Assembly (NCBI GenBank): GCA_930367215.1 | Contig: OV884059.1 | Location: 27,800,945-27,864,944, forward strand | Source of the DNA: Pollenia angustigena | Lineage: Eukaryota > Arthropoda > Insecta > Diptera > Polleniidae | Direction: 5' to 3' | Length of the DNA stretch: 64,000 bases | Part shown: one piece after another, positions 24,047 through 34,600 of the stretch | Position numbering within the stretch: the stretch's first letter is position 1 | How the letters are laid out: each line of letters opens with the position of its first letter | Notes under the pieces: generated by a model | Database searches by the model: none | Seen by the model: the letters and a program-made list of their open reading frames with translations, nothing else | What the model was told of the DNA's origin: nothing | Position numbers and translations under genes: made by a program

Positions 24047-24971
24047 CCCTAAAATGGTTTACATATTGTTTACCTAGTTAATGGTAAACTTCGCCTGTCG
24101 GGCAACTTTTATAAAAACGCACATTTCGTTTTAAAAAAAAGCAGAAATTAATTAAAACAAAAACGTATTTATTACCTATTCTGTAACAAAGCTAAGCAAA
24201 AACAACTAATTTTTTAATTATCTTAAACATATTAAAGCTATATTTGTAGGTCACATATTTTAATCCGTGATATGAAGAGTATTGTGTCTCATAGGCCTTA
24301 GAATTAGTTAATATATTAAAAAGTAATATTTAGCATACAAATTAAAAAAAAAACTTCCAGACCAAAATAAAATTTGGGTTTTCCACCTACTTTTTAACTT
24401 CACATTGCAAACAGTTTGGTGATCTGTACTCTAAGCATTATGTTTTCTTGCATTTTGCGGAGAAATAAACGCTTGTTCGCTTCAACTGCGGAGGGCAGAA
24501 ATCGCATTTCGATCTTTTGCGCTATTAAAAGTGCACAAAGGAATATGTACAAAAAACTTACCTGTATTGGTAAACTTCGCCTCACAGGCGACACAAGTAC
24601 ATATGCAAGGCGAATTGACTAGAAGGTGAGGTCAACTCTACAACTACAATGCTTCTGTGGTCGGGTTGTCAAAAATATTGCTAGTAACAAAAACAGGTTT
24701 GTTTACATAAAAAACTAGTTTGTATACAAACTTTGACAACTCGACCACGGAAAAAAACACCACATGTTGACTTGACCCCACCTTCTAGTCAATTCGCCTT
24801 GTACATATGTATATATCAGCAAACGGAGAAAATCAAAACATCTGTGCGCAAGCTCGTCCAACACTAAACTGAGTTGTCACGATCGAATGCTTTTATACGT
24901 GAGAGCGATGAGAAAATATTGCAAAAAAACTAAATTTCTGCATCTCACAGGCTATATTTACCATTCTAGGG
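24047..24971. mobile_element. Nonautonomous piggyBac-type element (925 bp)
   Basis: Begins ccctaaaatggtttac and ends gtaaat/accattctaggg-type inverted sequence, and is flanked on both sides by TTAA (24043-24046 and 24972-24975). TTAA duplication with CCCTA ends is diagnostic of piggyBac. Subterminal 'gtaaacttcgcctgt' and 'cgcctcacaggcg' motifs match the piggyBac-type insertion at 31859-33176. A smaller palindromic element is nested at 24607-24800. Confidence 0.85.
24607..24800. repeat. Palindromic element nested in the piggyBac-type element
   Basis: 'aaggcgaattgactagaagg' is matched by the inverse 'ccttctagtcaattcgcctt', and the arms continue outward (tacatatg). The interior arms also include 'ggtcgggttgtcaaa' and 'tttgacaactcgaccac'. 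Confidence 0.7.
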
Positions 24972-24983
24972 TTAAGAAAATCA

Positions 24984-25079
24984 GGAGCCAAATAAAAGCA
25001 TTCGATATCGATCGAAACTCCCATTTAAATAAATAGTAATGTAATTTCGATCGATATTGAATGCCGTAATTTGGCCCCA
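24984..25079. mobile_element. Small CTGGGGCC-type foldback
   Basis: The right end, read inverted, is tggggccaaattacggcatt then caatatcgatcgaaa. The left end is a diverged copy (ggagccaaataaaagcattc). The end resembles those of the elements at 43681-43913 and 51170-51402. Confidence 0.6.
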
Positions 25080-25109
25080 GCATTATTATAAAGTTTTGAA
25101 CAGATAAAG

Positions 25110-25360
25110 ACTTAACTTTATGCCCCTTTTACGGTTAACAATATAACTCTATGCTCCAATGGGAGTTAGAGGAACATATATATATATATAATATAACTCT
25201 AGTTCTTTAGTTAAAATTTTGCAGTTTTTGTATTATGGTTTACAACTCTAATATATTGCGGTTACCGAAAACATCAAAACATTCAAAACATTACACCTCA
25301 TCGCTATCAGATGTTTTTATTTCAACTCAACTGAGTTGAGTTCTAAACCGTAATAGGAGA
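25110..25360. repeat. Weak inverted repeat around a (TA)n stretch
   Basis: 'ccccttttacggttaacaat' and the inverse of 'aaaccgtaataggag' are related arms. The centre holds 'tatatatatataatataact'. The ends are diverged. Confidence 0.35.
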
Positions 25361-25429
25361 ATTTTGAACTAAACTACAAAGTAATCTTTAAACTACACTA
25401 CAAAATAGATTGAAAACTGAACTAGTAGT

Positions 25430-25582
25430 TAAAAATGGTGGAAACAAATAAGCAAGTAATTTTAAATCGGCGGCCACTAATCTGACTGGTTTAAAATCAC
25501 AATTATGAAAAACAGATTTTTTTCCAGAACACCTTGTGATTTTAAAACACTTTCACAAAAAGTGATTTTCAGAACATGCCTG
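25430..25582. repeat. Partial copy of the GGCATGTTCTGAAAATC MITE
   Basis: Matches the right two-thirds of the element at 29872-30113, including 'gcaagtaattttaa', 'ggccact', 'tttaaaatcacaattatgaa' and the end gattttcagaacatgcctg. The left arm is missing. Confidence 0.65.
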
Positions 25583-25615
25583 TGTAGAATTATCTACAAC
25601 AATATAATTGTACAT

Positions 25616-25830
25616 GGGTGTGCTGGAAATCGCAAACGCTAAACGCAAGAATTTAAAAAGTCGTTTTTTTGTAAGATTCCTGTAATAAAAGAATTTTATG
25701 ACAACTATTATACAAACATTTCTCTATTAAACAGAATTTTATAACAAAAATTATAAAAATTTGATTAAAAGTGTATTATAAACAGCCTTCAAATTCTTGC
25801 GTTTTGCGTTTGCGATTTCCAGCACACCCC
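25616..25830. repeat. MITE with GGGTGTGCTGGAAATCGCAA ends
   Basis: The left end gggtgtgctggaaatcgcaa and right end tgcgatttccagcacaccc are perfect inverted copies, continuing with acgc-rich arms (aacgctaaacgcaag and cttgcgttttgcgt). It is 215 bp with no coding capacity. Confidence 0.8.
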
Positions 25831-26099
25831 CCGTAGACTTAAAACAGACTCAATTATAGATTGTTATATGCTAGACTATTGATCTATATGCCAGGCAATG
25901 CGAGACGGGTTCAGCTATTAAGATTATAAAACTAAACCACTGACTTCACTAAAAACTAACTATAACTATAAACTATAAACTATAGACTTTGCTATAAACT
26001 ATACTATAGATTGGACTATCGTGTACATACTAAATAATAGCCAAAATTGTTTACTTGATAGTAACCCTTTAGTTACTTTGTGTTTGCCTTAACAGCAAA

Positions 26100-26473
26100 A
26101 TATTCTAAACTTATTTTTTTTTTTTTTTTTTTATTTATTTATTAAGTATATGGATTACATCCTTAAAAAAATTTACATATGTAGAATAATAAAAAAATAT
26201 ACAGTTTTTTGTTTTATGTGTTTAAATAAATTATTATGTTTCGTTTTACAATTGTAGAGGTTAATGAGAAATCAATTAATTTATACAAGTCATTAAAATC
26301 TTTTCCAACTCTCCGCCATGGATCAGCATTTGCGTAATTGCTGTGAAAAAATGGTAATGCTATGGGGCAAAAGTAACGAGTAGGTCTTTGAGGGACGTTG
26401 AAAGTAATATTTTCCAAAAGAAACTCTGATGAAATATCGCCTTTAATTATATTTAACATAAAAAAACATTAAC
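26100..26473. other. Intergenic DNA with poly-T, no gene seen
   Basis: A T-tract followed by 'tatttatttatta' and unremarkable sequence. The minus frame at 26214-26459 has no recognisable motif. Confidence 0.35.
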
Positions 26474-26613
26474 TGCCTGTTTAACGATATCGAACGTCAT
26501 CGTTCGCATAGAAAATAACATTTAAAACAAAAACAAAATTCGAGCATTGTTCGAAGTTTGTTTTTAATGTAATATTCTATGCGAACGATGACGTTCGAAA
26601 TCCATGAACAGGC
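26474..26613. repeat. MITE with GCCTGTT...CGAACG arms
   Basis: The left end gcctgtttaacgatatcgaa and the inverse of the right end (gcctgttcatggatttcgaa) match, followed by cgtcatcgttcgcata on both arms. It is 140 bp. The element in the elav 3' UTR at 62235-62373 has the same plan. Confidence 0.7.
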
Positions 26614-26759
26614 TGTAAGAACTTTTTGGGCTTAAAAGTTCTTAAATATTAATTGTAAATAAGCAGTTTTATAACTTTCGCCCATGTTTTGTTTTTCAAT
26701 CGCTTACCGTTTAAAAAAACACATTTTAGCATTTTAGTTTGAGCAATGAAAATATGTAT

Positions 26760-28755
26760 ATCGCACTGGTTCCTCTAAAGAGAGTCAACTCAAGAATTAA
26801 AAATTTTCAGTAGAGATAAAAAACGGGTAAGGTTAGGTTAGGTTAAGAAGGGTTATGCGCCCAAGGGCACACTTCCACTCGGAGACCAATATGGTCCATT
26901 GTGAATCCCTTCAATTAAGAGAAAAAAGAAAAGACAGTAAAGAAAATAAGTATGAGATGGATAGAATCAAGAAAGATAGAAAGTTTGTAAGTTGTAAGAT
27001 TTCGCGTAGAACTATTGACCCCGCAGTAGATCAGCCGCACTACATCCAGCGGTACACCACAGTTCGTCGTGAAACCTATCTCCTAGCCACTTCTGCCTGA
27101 GACCCTGCATCCTGGGACAATGGCACAGTACATGCTCGATCGTTTCCAGCTCCTCTGAATCATCGCATAATCTGCAGAAGTCCGGTATGGCGTTGTCCCA
27201 TCTGCCCGCAAAAGCCCTAATAGGACAATGACCCGTCAAGAACCCTATAAGCGTTCTAAGACTACCCCTATCCAATCCCAGTAGAACCCTGGTTGTCCCC
27301 GCGTCCAATCTTGGCCATAGTGCCCTGGACACCCTGCAATCCGTTCTGTCCCTCCAGTATCGGTTAACGTCATCACGGAATTTCTCCCGTATCACCCCAT
27401 AGTGGTAACATAGGGGGGGCTTAACCCCCTGTCCCTTACCGCTAAGTCCAGATTCGAACCCCCTCTCGCGAGTTCGTCAGCCACTTCATTTCTATCAACC
27501 ATGCAGTGTCCAGCTACCAAACGCAGCCTTACATTGAATGCCTCCATGAGTTCACCAAGAGCATTCCTACACCGAGCGACCAGGCATGATCGCACCGTAT
27601 AATTTGTCAATGCCCTAAGCGCCGCCTGACTATCGACGTAAATTGTCACCACAGATCCACCCACGATGTGTGCCAGTATCACCTCAGTCGCTCTCCAGAT
27701 CGCTAGGATCTCAGCCTGGAAGACACTGCACTCATCGGGGAGTCTGAACGACCTTTTCACCTCGGTGTCCGCGATATATACACCGGCACCAGTGCCGGTT
27801 TCCATCTTGGATCCATCCGTAAATACTGCCCACCCCTCAAACAGTCAATTGGATCCACTCAAAATTTCCCTATCCGGGAACTCTACTGGTGGTGTTGCAC
27901 CGAAGTCCAGGGTCATAGTCTTATGATCCGAAATTCCCTCAAGAATAATACCCTAATCAAGCAGACCCATCTCGTACAAAATTCTCGTGTGATCATCCCG
28001 CCTAGGTCTAACTAAAGAAGACTCGTAAAGTTTAAGTAAGTTCCTAGCTGCCACACTCCTCACATAATACTCAATAGGGGATAGATATAGTAGGATGTCC
28101 AGCGCTGCCTGCGGAGTGCTTCTCCTTGCGCCTGTGATGCCAAGAGATGCACTTCTTTGAACCTTGCTGAGCATCTTCCTATAGCTATCCACTCCCAACG
28201 CACCCCACCAAACAGTGCATCCATAGGTAAGTATAGGCCTAAAACGGGTTTTTTTAAATACATATTTACAATGAAAGTTGAAAAAAATTACGGCATTGTA
28301 ATGAATTACGAGTAACGGTAGTTGTTTTTGTAATTTTTTCAGGGGTTATCGAAAAACAACAAGTTTTTTGAGTTGTTCCCCTTTATGTGAAATTTGTTTA
28401 TTTATATAGAGTTGTCATTTCAAGTTGTGCCAGTTTAACTGAAAATGCTGTTTAGATCTAATAAACCGTTGCGACAAAAACACTAGCACAACTTAAAATA
28501 TTTCTCTTCAGTGGAAACAAAACTGATATGAACTCAGTTTACATTTAGGGACAACTCAAAATATTTCTCTATAGTTGTCTCTGGCGAAGCTGCTTTTATA
28601 TCAAGAAGAGGGTTACAACTGTATTTTTTTGCGAAGAAGAGAAAATGGTGTGAGATTTTTACAGTGGGTAGATATGACCACTGCACATCGATGTATTGCA
28701 AAAAGTTAAAATTGAACAATTTTGAGTTGATCCTCTTAAGAGGAACAAGTGCGAT
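26760..28755. mobile_element. ATCGCACTGGTTCCTC MITE split by a LINE insertion
   Basis: The left end atcgcactggttcctctaaa at 26760 and its diverged inverse (aagaggaacaagtgcgat) at 28755 are too far apart only because a 1.4-kb LINE with target duplications sits inside. Removing the LINE leaves roughly 575 bp. A shorter relative (238 bp) is at 55314-55551. Confidence 0.65.
26829..28240 (-). mobile_element. 5'-truncated I-clade LINE, copy A
   Basis: On the minus strand the fragment starts in the reverse-transcriptase thumb (RPILTYGC, then KVQRSASLGITGARRST), passes a stop near 27955 and continues with an RNase H domain (TDGSKMETGTGAGVYI, AEILAIWR, IYVDSQAALRAL, VAGH..VDRNEVADELARGG). It then shows the C-terminal zinc motif CRLCDDSEELETIEHVLCHC. 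It ends in TTAGG-like repeats (seen here as ggttaggttaggtt). The 9-bp flanks aaaacgggt (26820-26828 and 28241-28249) are the target duplication. Several stops and frame changes make it inactive. A nearly identical shorter copy lies at 35506-36524. Confidence 0.85.
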
Positions 28756-29271
28756 TTTATCATTACAAATCATAAACAAACAAATAAGTTTTAAGTTTTA
28801 ATGCCTGCAGCGTTCTTAGCTTTAAAAAGATACAAGCAAAAGAAGTTCATAAGTGAGCAATTGAGACAAACATTTGACAAACTAAAAGCAAATTTTTAAA
28901 TTGCATATTTTTAATCAATTCCTTGAAAAAATTTAAAAAATTTTTTTCTCAAATAAAAAATTTTTTTCTCAAATAAAAAAAATTCAGCCTTATTACGAGT
29001 ACCAATTTTTTAAAACAACTTGTTTTCGTTCAAAACAGAGACACTCATAATAAAGCCGGTTAAAGTTTTATTGAACATCATTTCATTTTCCCTGTATAGT
29101 ACAGTATCAATAAAATATGTATACCAAATCGTTTCATTGGACACTAGCGGTTTGAAAACGCCAATTTCTCACCAATGTTTTCTGTTTAAATTAATTAGTA
29201 TTGTGGTTATTTTGCCGTACTATTTAAGGGTTTTTAATAATTTTAATATTTTAATTAGGCTAAGGTTCATC
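28756..29271. other. AT-rich intergenic DNA, no gene seen
   Basis: Contains a short direct duplication 'aaatttttttctcaaataaa' near 28940-28980. The 116-codon frame at 29020 runs into the tRNA-like repeat and has no motif. Confidence 0.4.
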
Positions 29272-29690
29272 AAATTTAATTATCATAACTTTTCATTCTT
29301 GACCGCAGCTGGGGTTCGAACCCAGGCTTGTCGAGCTCTATGTTTACATTTGTCCTTCAAGTTGTGCTGAAAAAGGTCAACAAGAAACAGAAAGACAAAA
29401 AAGTGAAAAACAAAACAAAAATGTACTTTGGACTTCAAGAAGAATTCTTGCCAAAAGTACGGAAAAAACAGAAGTAATGAAGAACATGTAAATCAATTAA
29501 AATTGATAATCATTCAAAGAAAATTTCGATCTACTATTGACTGCCAGCAGTCGTCGATGGCTGTGAGTGTTAAACGGCAAGCCCCTCTGAAGAGATTGAG
29601 TGGTTGCAATCGAAACATGCAAGGATAACCTGTCCGTGAAAGCCTGGGTTCGAGCCCCAGCTGCAGTCAATAATGAAAAATTATCAATAA
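29272..29690. repeat. Inverted pair of tRNA-Ser-like (SINE-like) ends
   Basis: The phrase gcagctggggttcgaaccca (about 29305-29325) is repeated inverted as tgggttcgagccccagctgc (about 29648-29667). Both contain the tRNA T-arm/B-box core GGTTCGAACCC (one as its G-to-A variant). Outside them 'ttttcatt.ttgac' also matches inverted over about 50 bp in total. Between them, gcagtcgtcgatggct then gagtgttaaacggc resembles the acceptor and D-arm of tRNA-Ser, and ttgcaatcgaaacatgcaa resembles a CGA anticodon arm. The spacing is wrong for a functional tRNA. Confidence 0.55.
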
Positions 29691-29871
29691 CAATTTTTAC
29701 TAATTTTCAGTTTTATTTTTAAGAGATTTTTTAATACATAATTATCTTTAAATAATAGTCATTACTTCTTAAACGAATAAATATATATTACTTACCGAAT
29801 AGTTTTTCCTATTTAAATTAAAGCAAGATTGTGGAGAGTTTGTTAAAAAAAAAGAAAGTTTTGAAATGTAT

Positions 29872-30113
29872 TAGGCATGTTCTGAAAATCACATGTGATT
29901 TTAAAATCACAATTGTGATTTAAGGGTGTTTTGAAAACACCAAAAGTTTTAACTTGATTTAATATGGTGGATATATATGAGCAAGTAATTTTAAGTCGAC
30001 GGCCACTTACTTAGCTGACCTGTTTAAAATCACAATTATGAAAAACAGATTTTTTTCCAGAACATCTTGTGATTTTAAAACACTTTCACAAAAAGTGATT
30101 TTCAGAACATGCC
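29872..30113. repeat. MITE with AGGCATGTTCTGAAAATCAC ends
   Basis: The left end aggcatgttctgaaaatcac and right end gtgatttttcagaacatgcct-like sequence are inverted copies. The 242-bp interior has further inverted 'gtgattttaaaatcac' phrases. A partial copy is at 25430-25582. Confidence 0.75.
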
Positions 30114-30338
30114 TGTATATTTTCTTCCCCGAAAAAATAAAAAGCTGTTGTTTTTAAATTAGTCTCAATAATTTATTAAATACATATATTTCCCAACATT
30201 ATTTTTTTTAAGGTATTCCCTAAAAGTAACAAAAAAGTTTTATTTTTCTTAACAATACTCTATGGTAATGTAAACAACAACCTCATTTCCAATATTTATT
30301 TTATGTATGTGTATATTTTTTTTTTGTTTATTTTAAGT

Positions 30339-31056
30339 CTAATTTTGACCTTTTGCCGTTTGTTTGGGCTGAGCACTCATCGCATCTAATTCGTTTTGTA
30401 TACACTCAAACTGTTGATACAATTGTAATAATTCTTCATGATTCATTTCCAAGTTAATATCTTCACCGGCTCCGGTTTTTAGCTGCAAAACTGCTAGAGC
30501 TGATTTCTCACGCTGCTGGCATTGAGAGGATATTTCTACATTTAGTTTCCAGGCTACATCGGCAATTTCATTCGATTCATAACGATCGCTAGCTAAATTG
30601 TTCATAATGGGTGTGGTTTGTCGTACCCACAAACGCACAATGGCATCGATTTTAGCCTCATCTTGCAACTGCAATTTGTCACGTAACTCGGCTTGCAGCA
30701 AAGAGGGCTTGATAATATAAGTGCTGGTACGTCTTAAAATATAGGAAAATGTTTTAATCAATAGTAGAAAATCTGGCCGGGGCACACCCACTAAACGTTC
30801 TAGTTCCTCTAAGGCATTTTCATTTCCTGCAGAAGAAGATATAGCTTCTTCTGAAGATTCACCACTCGTGTTGCTGTTAATCATTTGACGGTGCACATAT
30901 TGTAGGACTGTGCTAAAGGTATTGTAAGGTAAAGAGTTAATAATCTTTATGCCTTCTCGAGCCCTGGACGATAGTTAATATACAAATTATAAGAAGTGCG
31001 CATTTATCTTAAGAAAGTATTTACCTGTCTGTAATTTTTATCCAATTAATGCTCAT
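30339..31056 (-). CDS. COMMD10: COMM domain-containing protein 10
   Basis: Member of the COMMD family, which as part of the Commander complex supports endosomal recycling with the CCC and retriever subunits. Two exons: 31056-31025 (MSINWIKITD plus two bases) and 30963-30339, joined in frame over a 61-bp intron, giving 218 aa (human COMMD10 is 202). The N-terminal half is the helical HN domain. The last ~80 residues form the COMM domain, with the family pattern WKLNVEISSQ...SALAVLQLKTGAG...EMNHEELLQLYQQFECIQNELDAM, close to the human W.LN...AVLQL...F.HKEL...Y..LE.IQ.QLD. A Ser/Glu-rich loop (residues about 37-58) is longer than in vertebrates. The start is chosen because it is the only ATG before the first donor that stays in frame. 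It shares the upstream region with ERGIC2. AATAAA candidates on the minus strand lie right after the stop (30332-30327) and at 30300-30295. Confidence 0.9.
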
Positions 31057-31649
31057 AATTTGTCAGTATTGCCCTGTCTTAAGCTCTCTCCAAAGTTTTT
31101 TATAAAAAATATAAGAAAATAATTATTTTTTCCTAGTTTCCTGTTCCTTTTTGTTTCAGTCGTTTCCTACAAAGGAAAACAATAACAAACATTTAAGTGC
31201 TACGAATTTAGAGATTTTTCAAATAATTTTAGATAACATATTTAAATCAAACAAAATCAACAAATTTAATTTGTTTTTATTAATGAAATTAAAACAGGCA
31301 TCAATCATATAACTAACATTTTATAAAGAATATTTTAATAAATTTAATATATTACAAAGAAACAATTTTACTTATTTAAATAAATTTTTCTTAGCAGTTT
31401 CTTTTTAAAATTTGACAACACTTAAATTGTTTTGTTTGGCATTTGCAATTTTACATTTTCTTAAAAGTGCCATCTCTAAGTTATAACGCTACTGTGATTG
31501 CTTTTGTTATTGATGCTTATTGTGATTGATTTTTTTTGTTATTCTGGAGACGTGTTATTTTGTGTGCTCTTTTCAATGTTTATTTTTATTGCTTAAAAGT
31601 TGATGTTTTTGGTGTAAATAAACGTCAATTAATAAAAATTTTGTAAAAA
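31057..31649. promoter_or_regulatory. Shared divergent promoter region of COMMD10 and ERGIC2
   Basis: The two start codons face away from each other 593 bp apart, so both promoters and 5' UTRs must lie here unless noncoding exons exist elsewhere. The sequence is AT-rich. No TATA box or initiator can be singled out. Confidence 0.55.
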
Positions 31650-34600
31650 ATGTCGGCTACTTTGCGTTATCGTGGTGATAAGAATAATATAATCGAATTG
31701 GCTAAGAATTTGGATGCCTTTAAGAAAGTGCCGGAAAAATATACAGAGACCACTGAAATTGGTGGCACTTGTAAGTTGGTTTGTTTGTTCTTATTCTCTT
31801 GTTTACTGAAGTCAGGTTACGGAATAAAGCGCAATATCTAAAATTGTTAAATGGTTAACCCTAGAATGGTAAACATCGCCTGTGAGGCTTAGCAATTTAT
31901 TTTTTTGCGATATTTCCTGATCGCTCACTCGTATCAAACCGTGCTCTCGTGCCAACTCAGTTAAGTGTTGTACGAGCTTGGGCACAGACGTGTTTTTATT
32001 TTCTCCGTTGCGTTGCTGAGATATAGACACGTGTGTCGCCTGTGAGGCGAAGTTTACCAATAACGGTAATTTTTTTGAACATATTTGCTTGTGCATTTTT
32101 TTGTTTTTTTTTGCTAAAAAATAAAGTCTGCGTACAATTTTTATAGTTTTTTGAGATGGCTACTTCTGAATCTCAGCTTCTAAAATGGCTGGAGGAGATG
32201 AAAGTGAACATGACGACGATTTGGAAGTAGATTTCGATTCAGATGATAGTGCGGCTGACCCCAATTACGTCGCTGATTCAGACGATGACATGCAGAATAT
32301 TGATGTATATAATCAAAATGATGTCAATGTACAATCCACACCGACTTATGTTCAGGAAACTGTAGGCACGTCGCAAAATGAAGAGCAACCGCCTTGTAAG
32401 AATTTGATTACTATACCATCGGCATCGGTTATAAGGGGTAAGAACAAATATATTTGGTCTTCCGAACCTTCTTCGTCACAAAAACAGTCGAACAGAACTC
32501 CTGCGAGAAACATAGTCCATATTGTGCCAGGGCCAAAAGAAGGAGCCAAGGGCATTGTAGATCCCATGAATTGTTTTGAACTGTTTTTTACTTCAGAGTT
32601 GATGGATGAAGTACTTTTGCGCACTAATGAATATATAGAACAAGCAGCTACCAAGTATAAAATTCAGAATACCCCTACATCACAGGTCACAATAGAAGAG
32701 CTTCGTGCTCTTCTTGGCATATTTATCTTGTGCTTAGAGCACAGATCACCAAACTGTTGGCAATGCGACAAAAAAAATTTGGTAAAAACCACAAATTTTA
32801 TTTTAGTCTCAACAATTATTTTTAAGTTTTAAGCTGAGAATTAGTTTTTATACGTTAATTAGATCTCAGGTCTAGAATACCCAGAAGTTTTTTTTTTATT
32901 TCTAGCCGTGTTTTTTTTTTTAATTTTTTTTTTTTGTAAAAGATCTTTTCAAATAATCTAAAAAAATATGTGATCTACAAATACGCCTATAAAATGTTTA
33001 AGCTATTTAAAAAATTAATTGTTTTTGTTTATTTTTGTAACCAAATAAATAATAAATATGTTTTTGTTTTAATACATTTTTGTTTTTTCGAAGGTGAAAT
33101 GTGCGTTTTTTTTTTAAATTGCCTCACAGTCGATGTTTACCATTAAGTGCTAAGAAATATGTTTACCATTCTAGGGTTAAAAATTGCGTTTTTGAAATTG
33201 CTTATTTCTGTATTGTAAAATTATCATATTTGAATTTATTTATTTTAATAATTTCTTAAGACAATTTAATGAATTTTTACCGCACACAATTTTTAAAAAA
33301 TAAAAAATGTCGAAAAATTTTATCATATAATAATAATAGTAGTTATCAACTAGTATTTGCACAGTGGTCGTTCTGCTAACACACAAATGATAACCTTAGG
33401 CTGGGGTTTCCCAACTTTTCCTTACAACGTTGGCAAAACCTTTGAAAACCACAATTTAGGTGCTTTCCCAATATATATTTTTTTAAAGTGTGTACATATT
33501 CCTAATAAGCCTTCACACATTAGACTATTTTTTAAGCGAACAATTTTTGTTTTATCAATCACACGAAAAATTATCTGGCATAAAATGTCTACGTGTACAC
33601 AGTCTTGTATGTACATATTAACGTTTTTTGCATTCACTCAACAAATACGGTATTTTGATTTTAACTTGAAAATGATTTTAAATCCAAGCTTTTCTCCAAC
33701 GACAAACTTTTGATAAAGATTTAAAAATCATAAAATTCTCAACAAAAAGGCGAAATTATTTTCAAATTGAGAAATGCATTTATTTTCAACATGCTATCAA
33801 ACGTCTTACTCAAATGTTTTTCAAATGTGGATTTAAATACAATGTGTAACATAAATGAAAAATATATTTTTTAATTTAAATTCACGAAATACTTGGCTAC
33901 TTTTTGTTGTGAGGATTGTCATGGAGTAGCACTGCGATCGTACCACAAACTAATATTATCTTCTTTTCCCCATTTTATTTTTATTCCCATTCTTTGAATA
34001 AATTTTTACTTACAAATAAATTATATCTTTCCACAAGAAATTAAGGTTTTCTAAAGACGAATTCGCTTCACGTAATATGTAATTTTTCTTTAATTATAAA
34101 ACACATTTAACTTTATGCGCCATTTTAAAAAAGGTTTGGGAATTGTGTTTTACTTCAAATGGTAGTCATTTCATATCAAAGGTTTGACTTCGTGTTTGTT
34201 GGGATTTGTTTACGAAAATGTGCATGTATTGGTTTTGTGTTGCTTGGCCGGGGTTGAAACCCTTCATTATTTAAACTCCAAAACAACAGTTCCCAAAGAA
34301 CCGTAAACCAAAAAAAAAACCAAATATTTTGCCAATTAAATGTAAATATATTATATTGGCGCTGCGAAATTTGATCCCAAAAATAAATAAAAATTGACCC
34401 CAAATTTATATTTTTCATAATGCGATATGACCCCATTTTTTTATGAAAAATTGCCCAAAAAAAATTAGTAAGAGCCCTAAAAATAAAATAAAATATGACA
34501 CTACATTTGGGGTGATTCTTCATTATAAAAAATCTGCTCAAAATTTTTAATTAATTTTAACCCAAAAAAAGAGTAAATTCGGGTCTAAATTTCGCAAAGC

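Noticed and set aside
29540..29670. Functional tRNA-Ser gene
   Set aside because: A-box to B-box spacing and total length are wrong and the acceptor stem does not pair properly; tRNA-derived repeat is more likely.
33357..33713. 118-codon plus frame in ERGIC2 intron 1
   Set aside because: No motif, AT-driven composition, overlapped by an equally long minus frame.
34176..34541. 121-codon minus frame rich in Phe and Trp
   Set aside because: Produced by the C-rich degenerate repeat (AAACCCC phrases read backwards).
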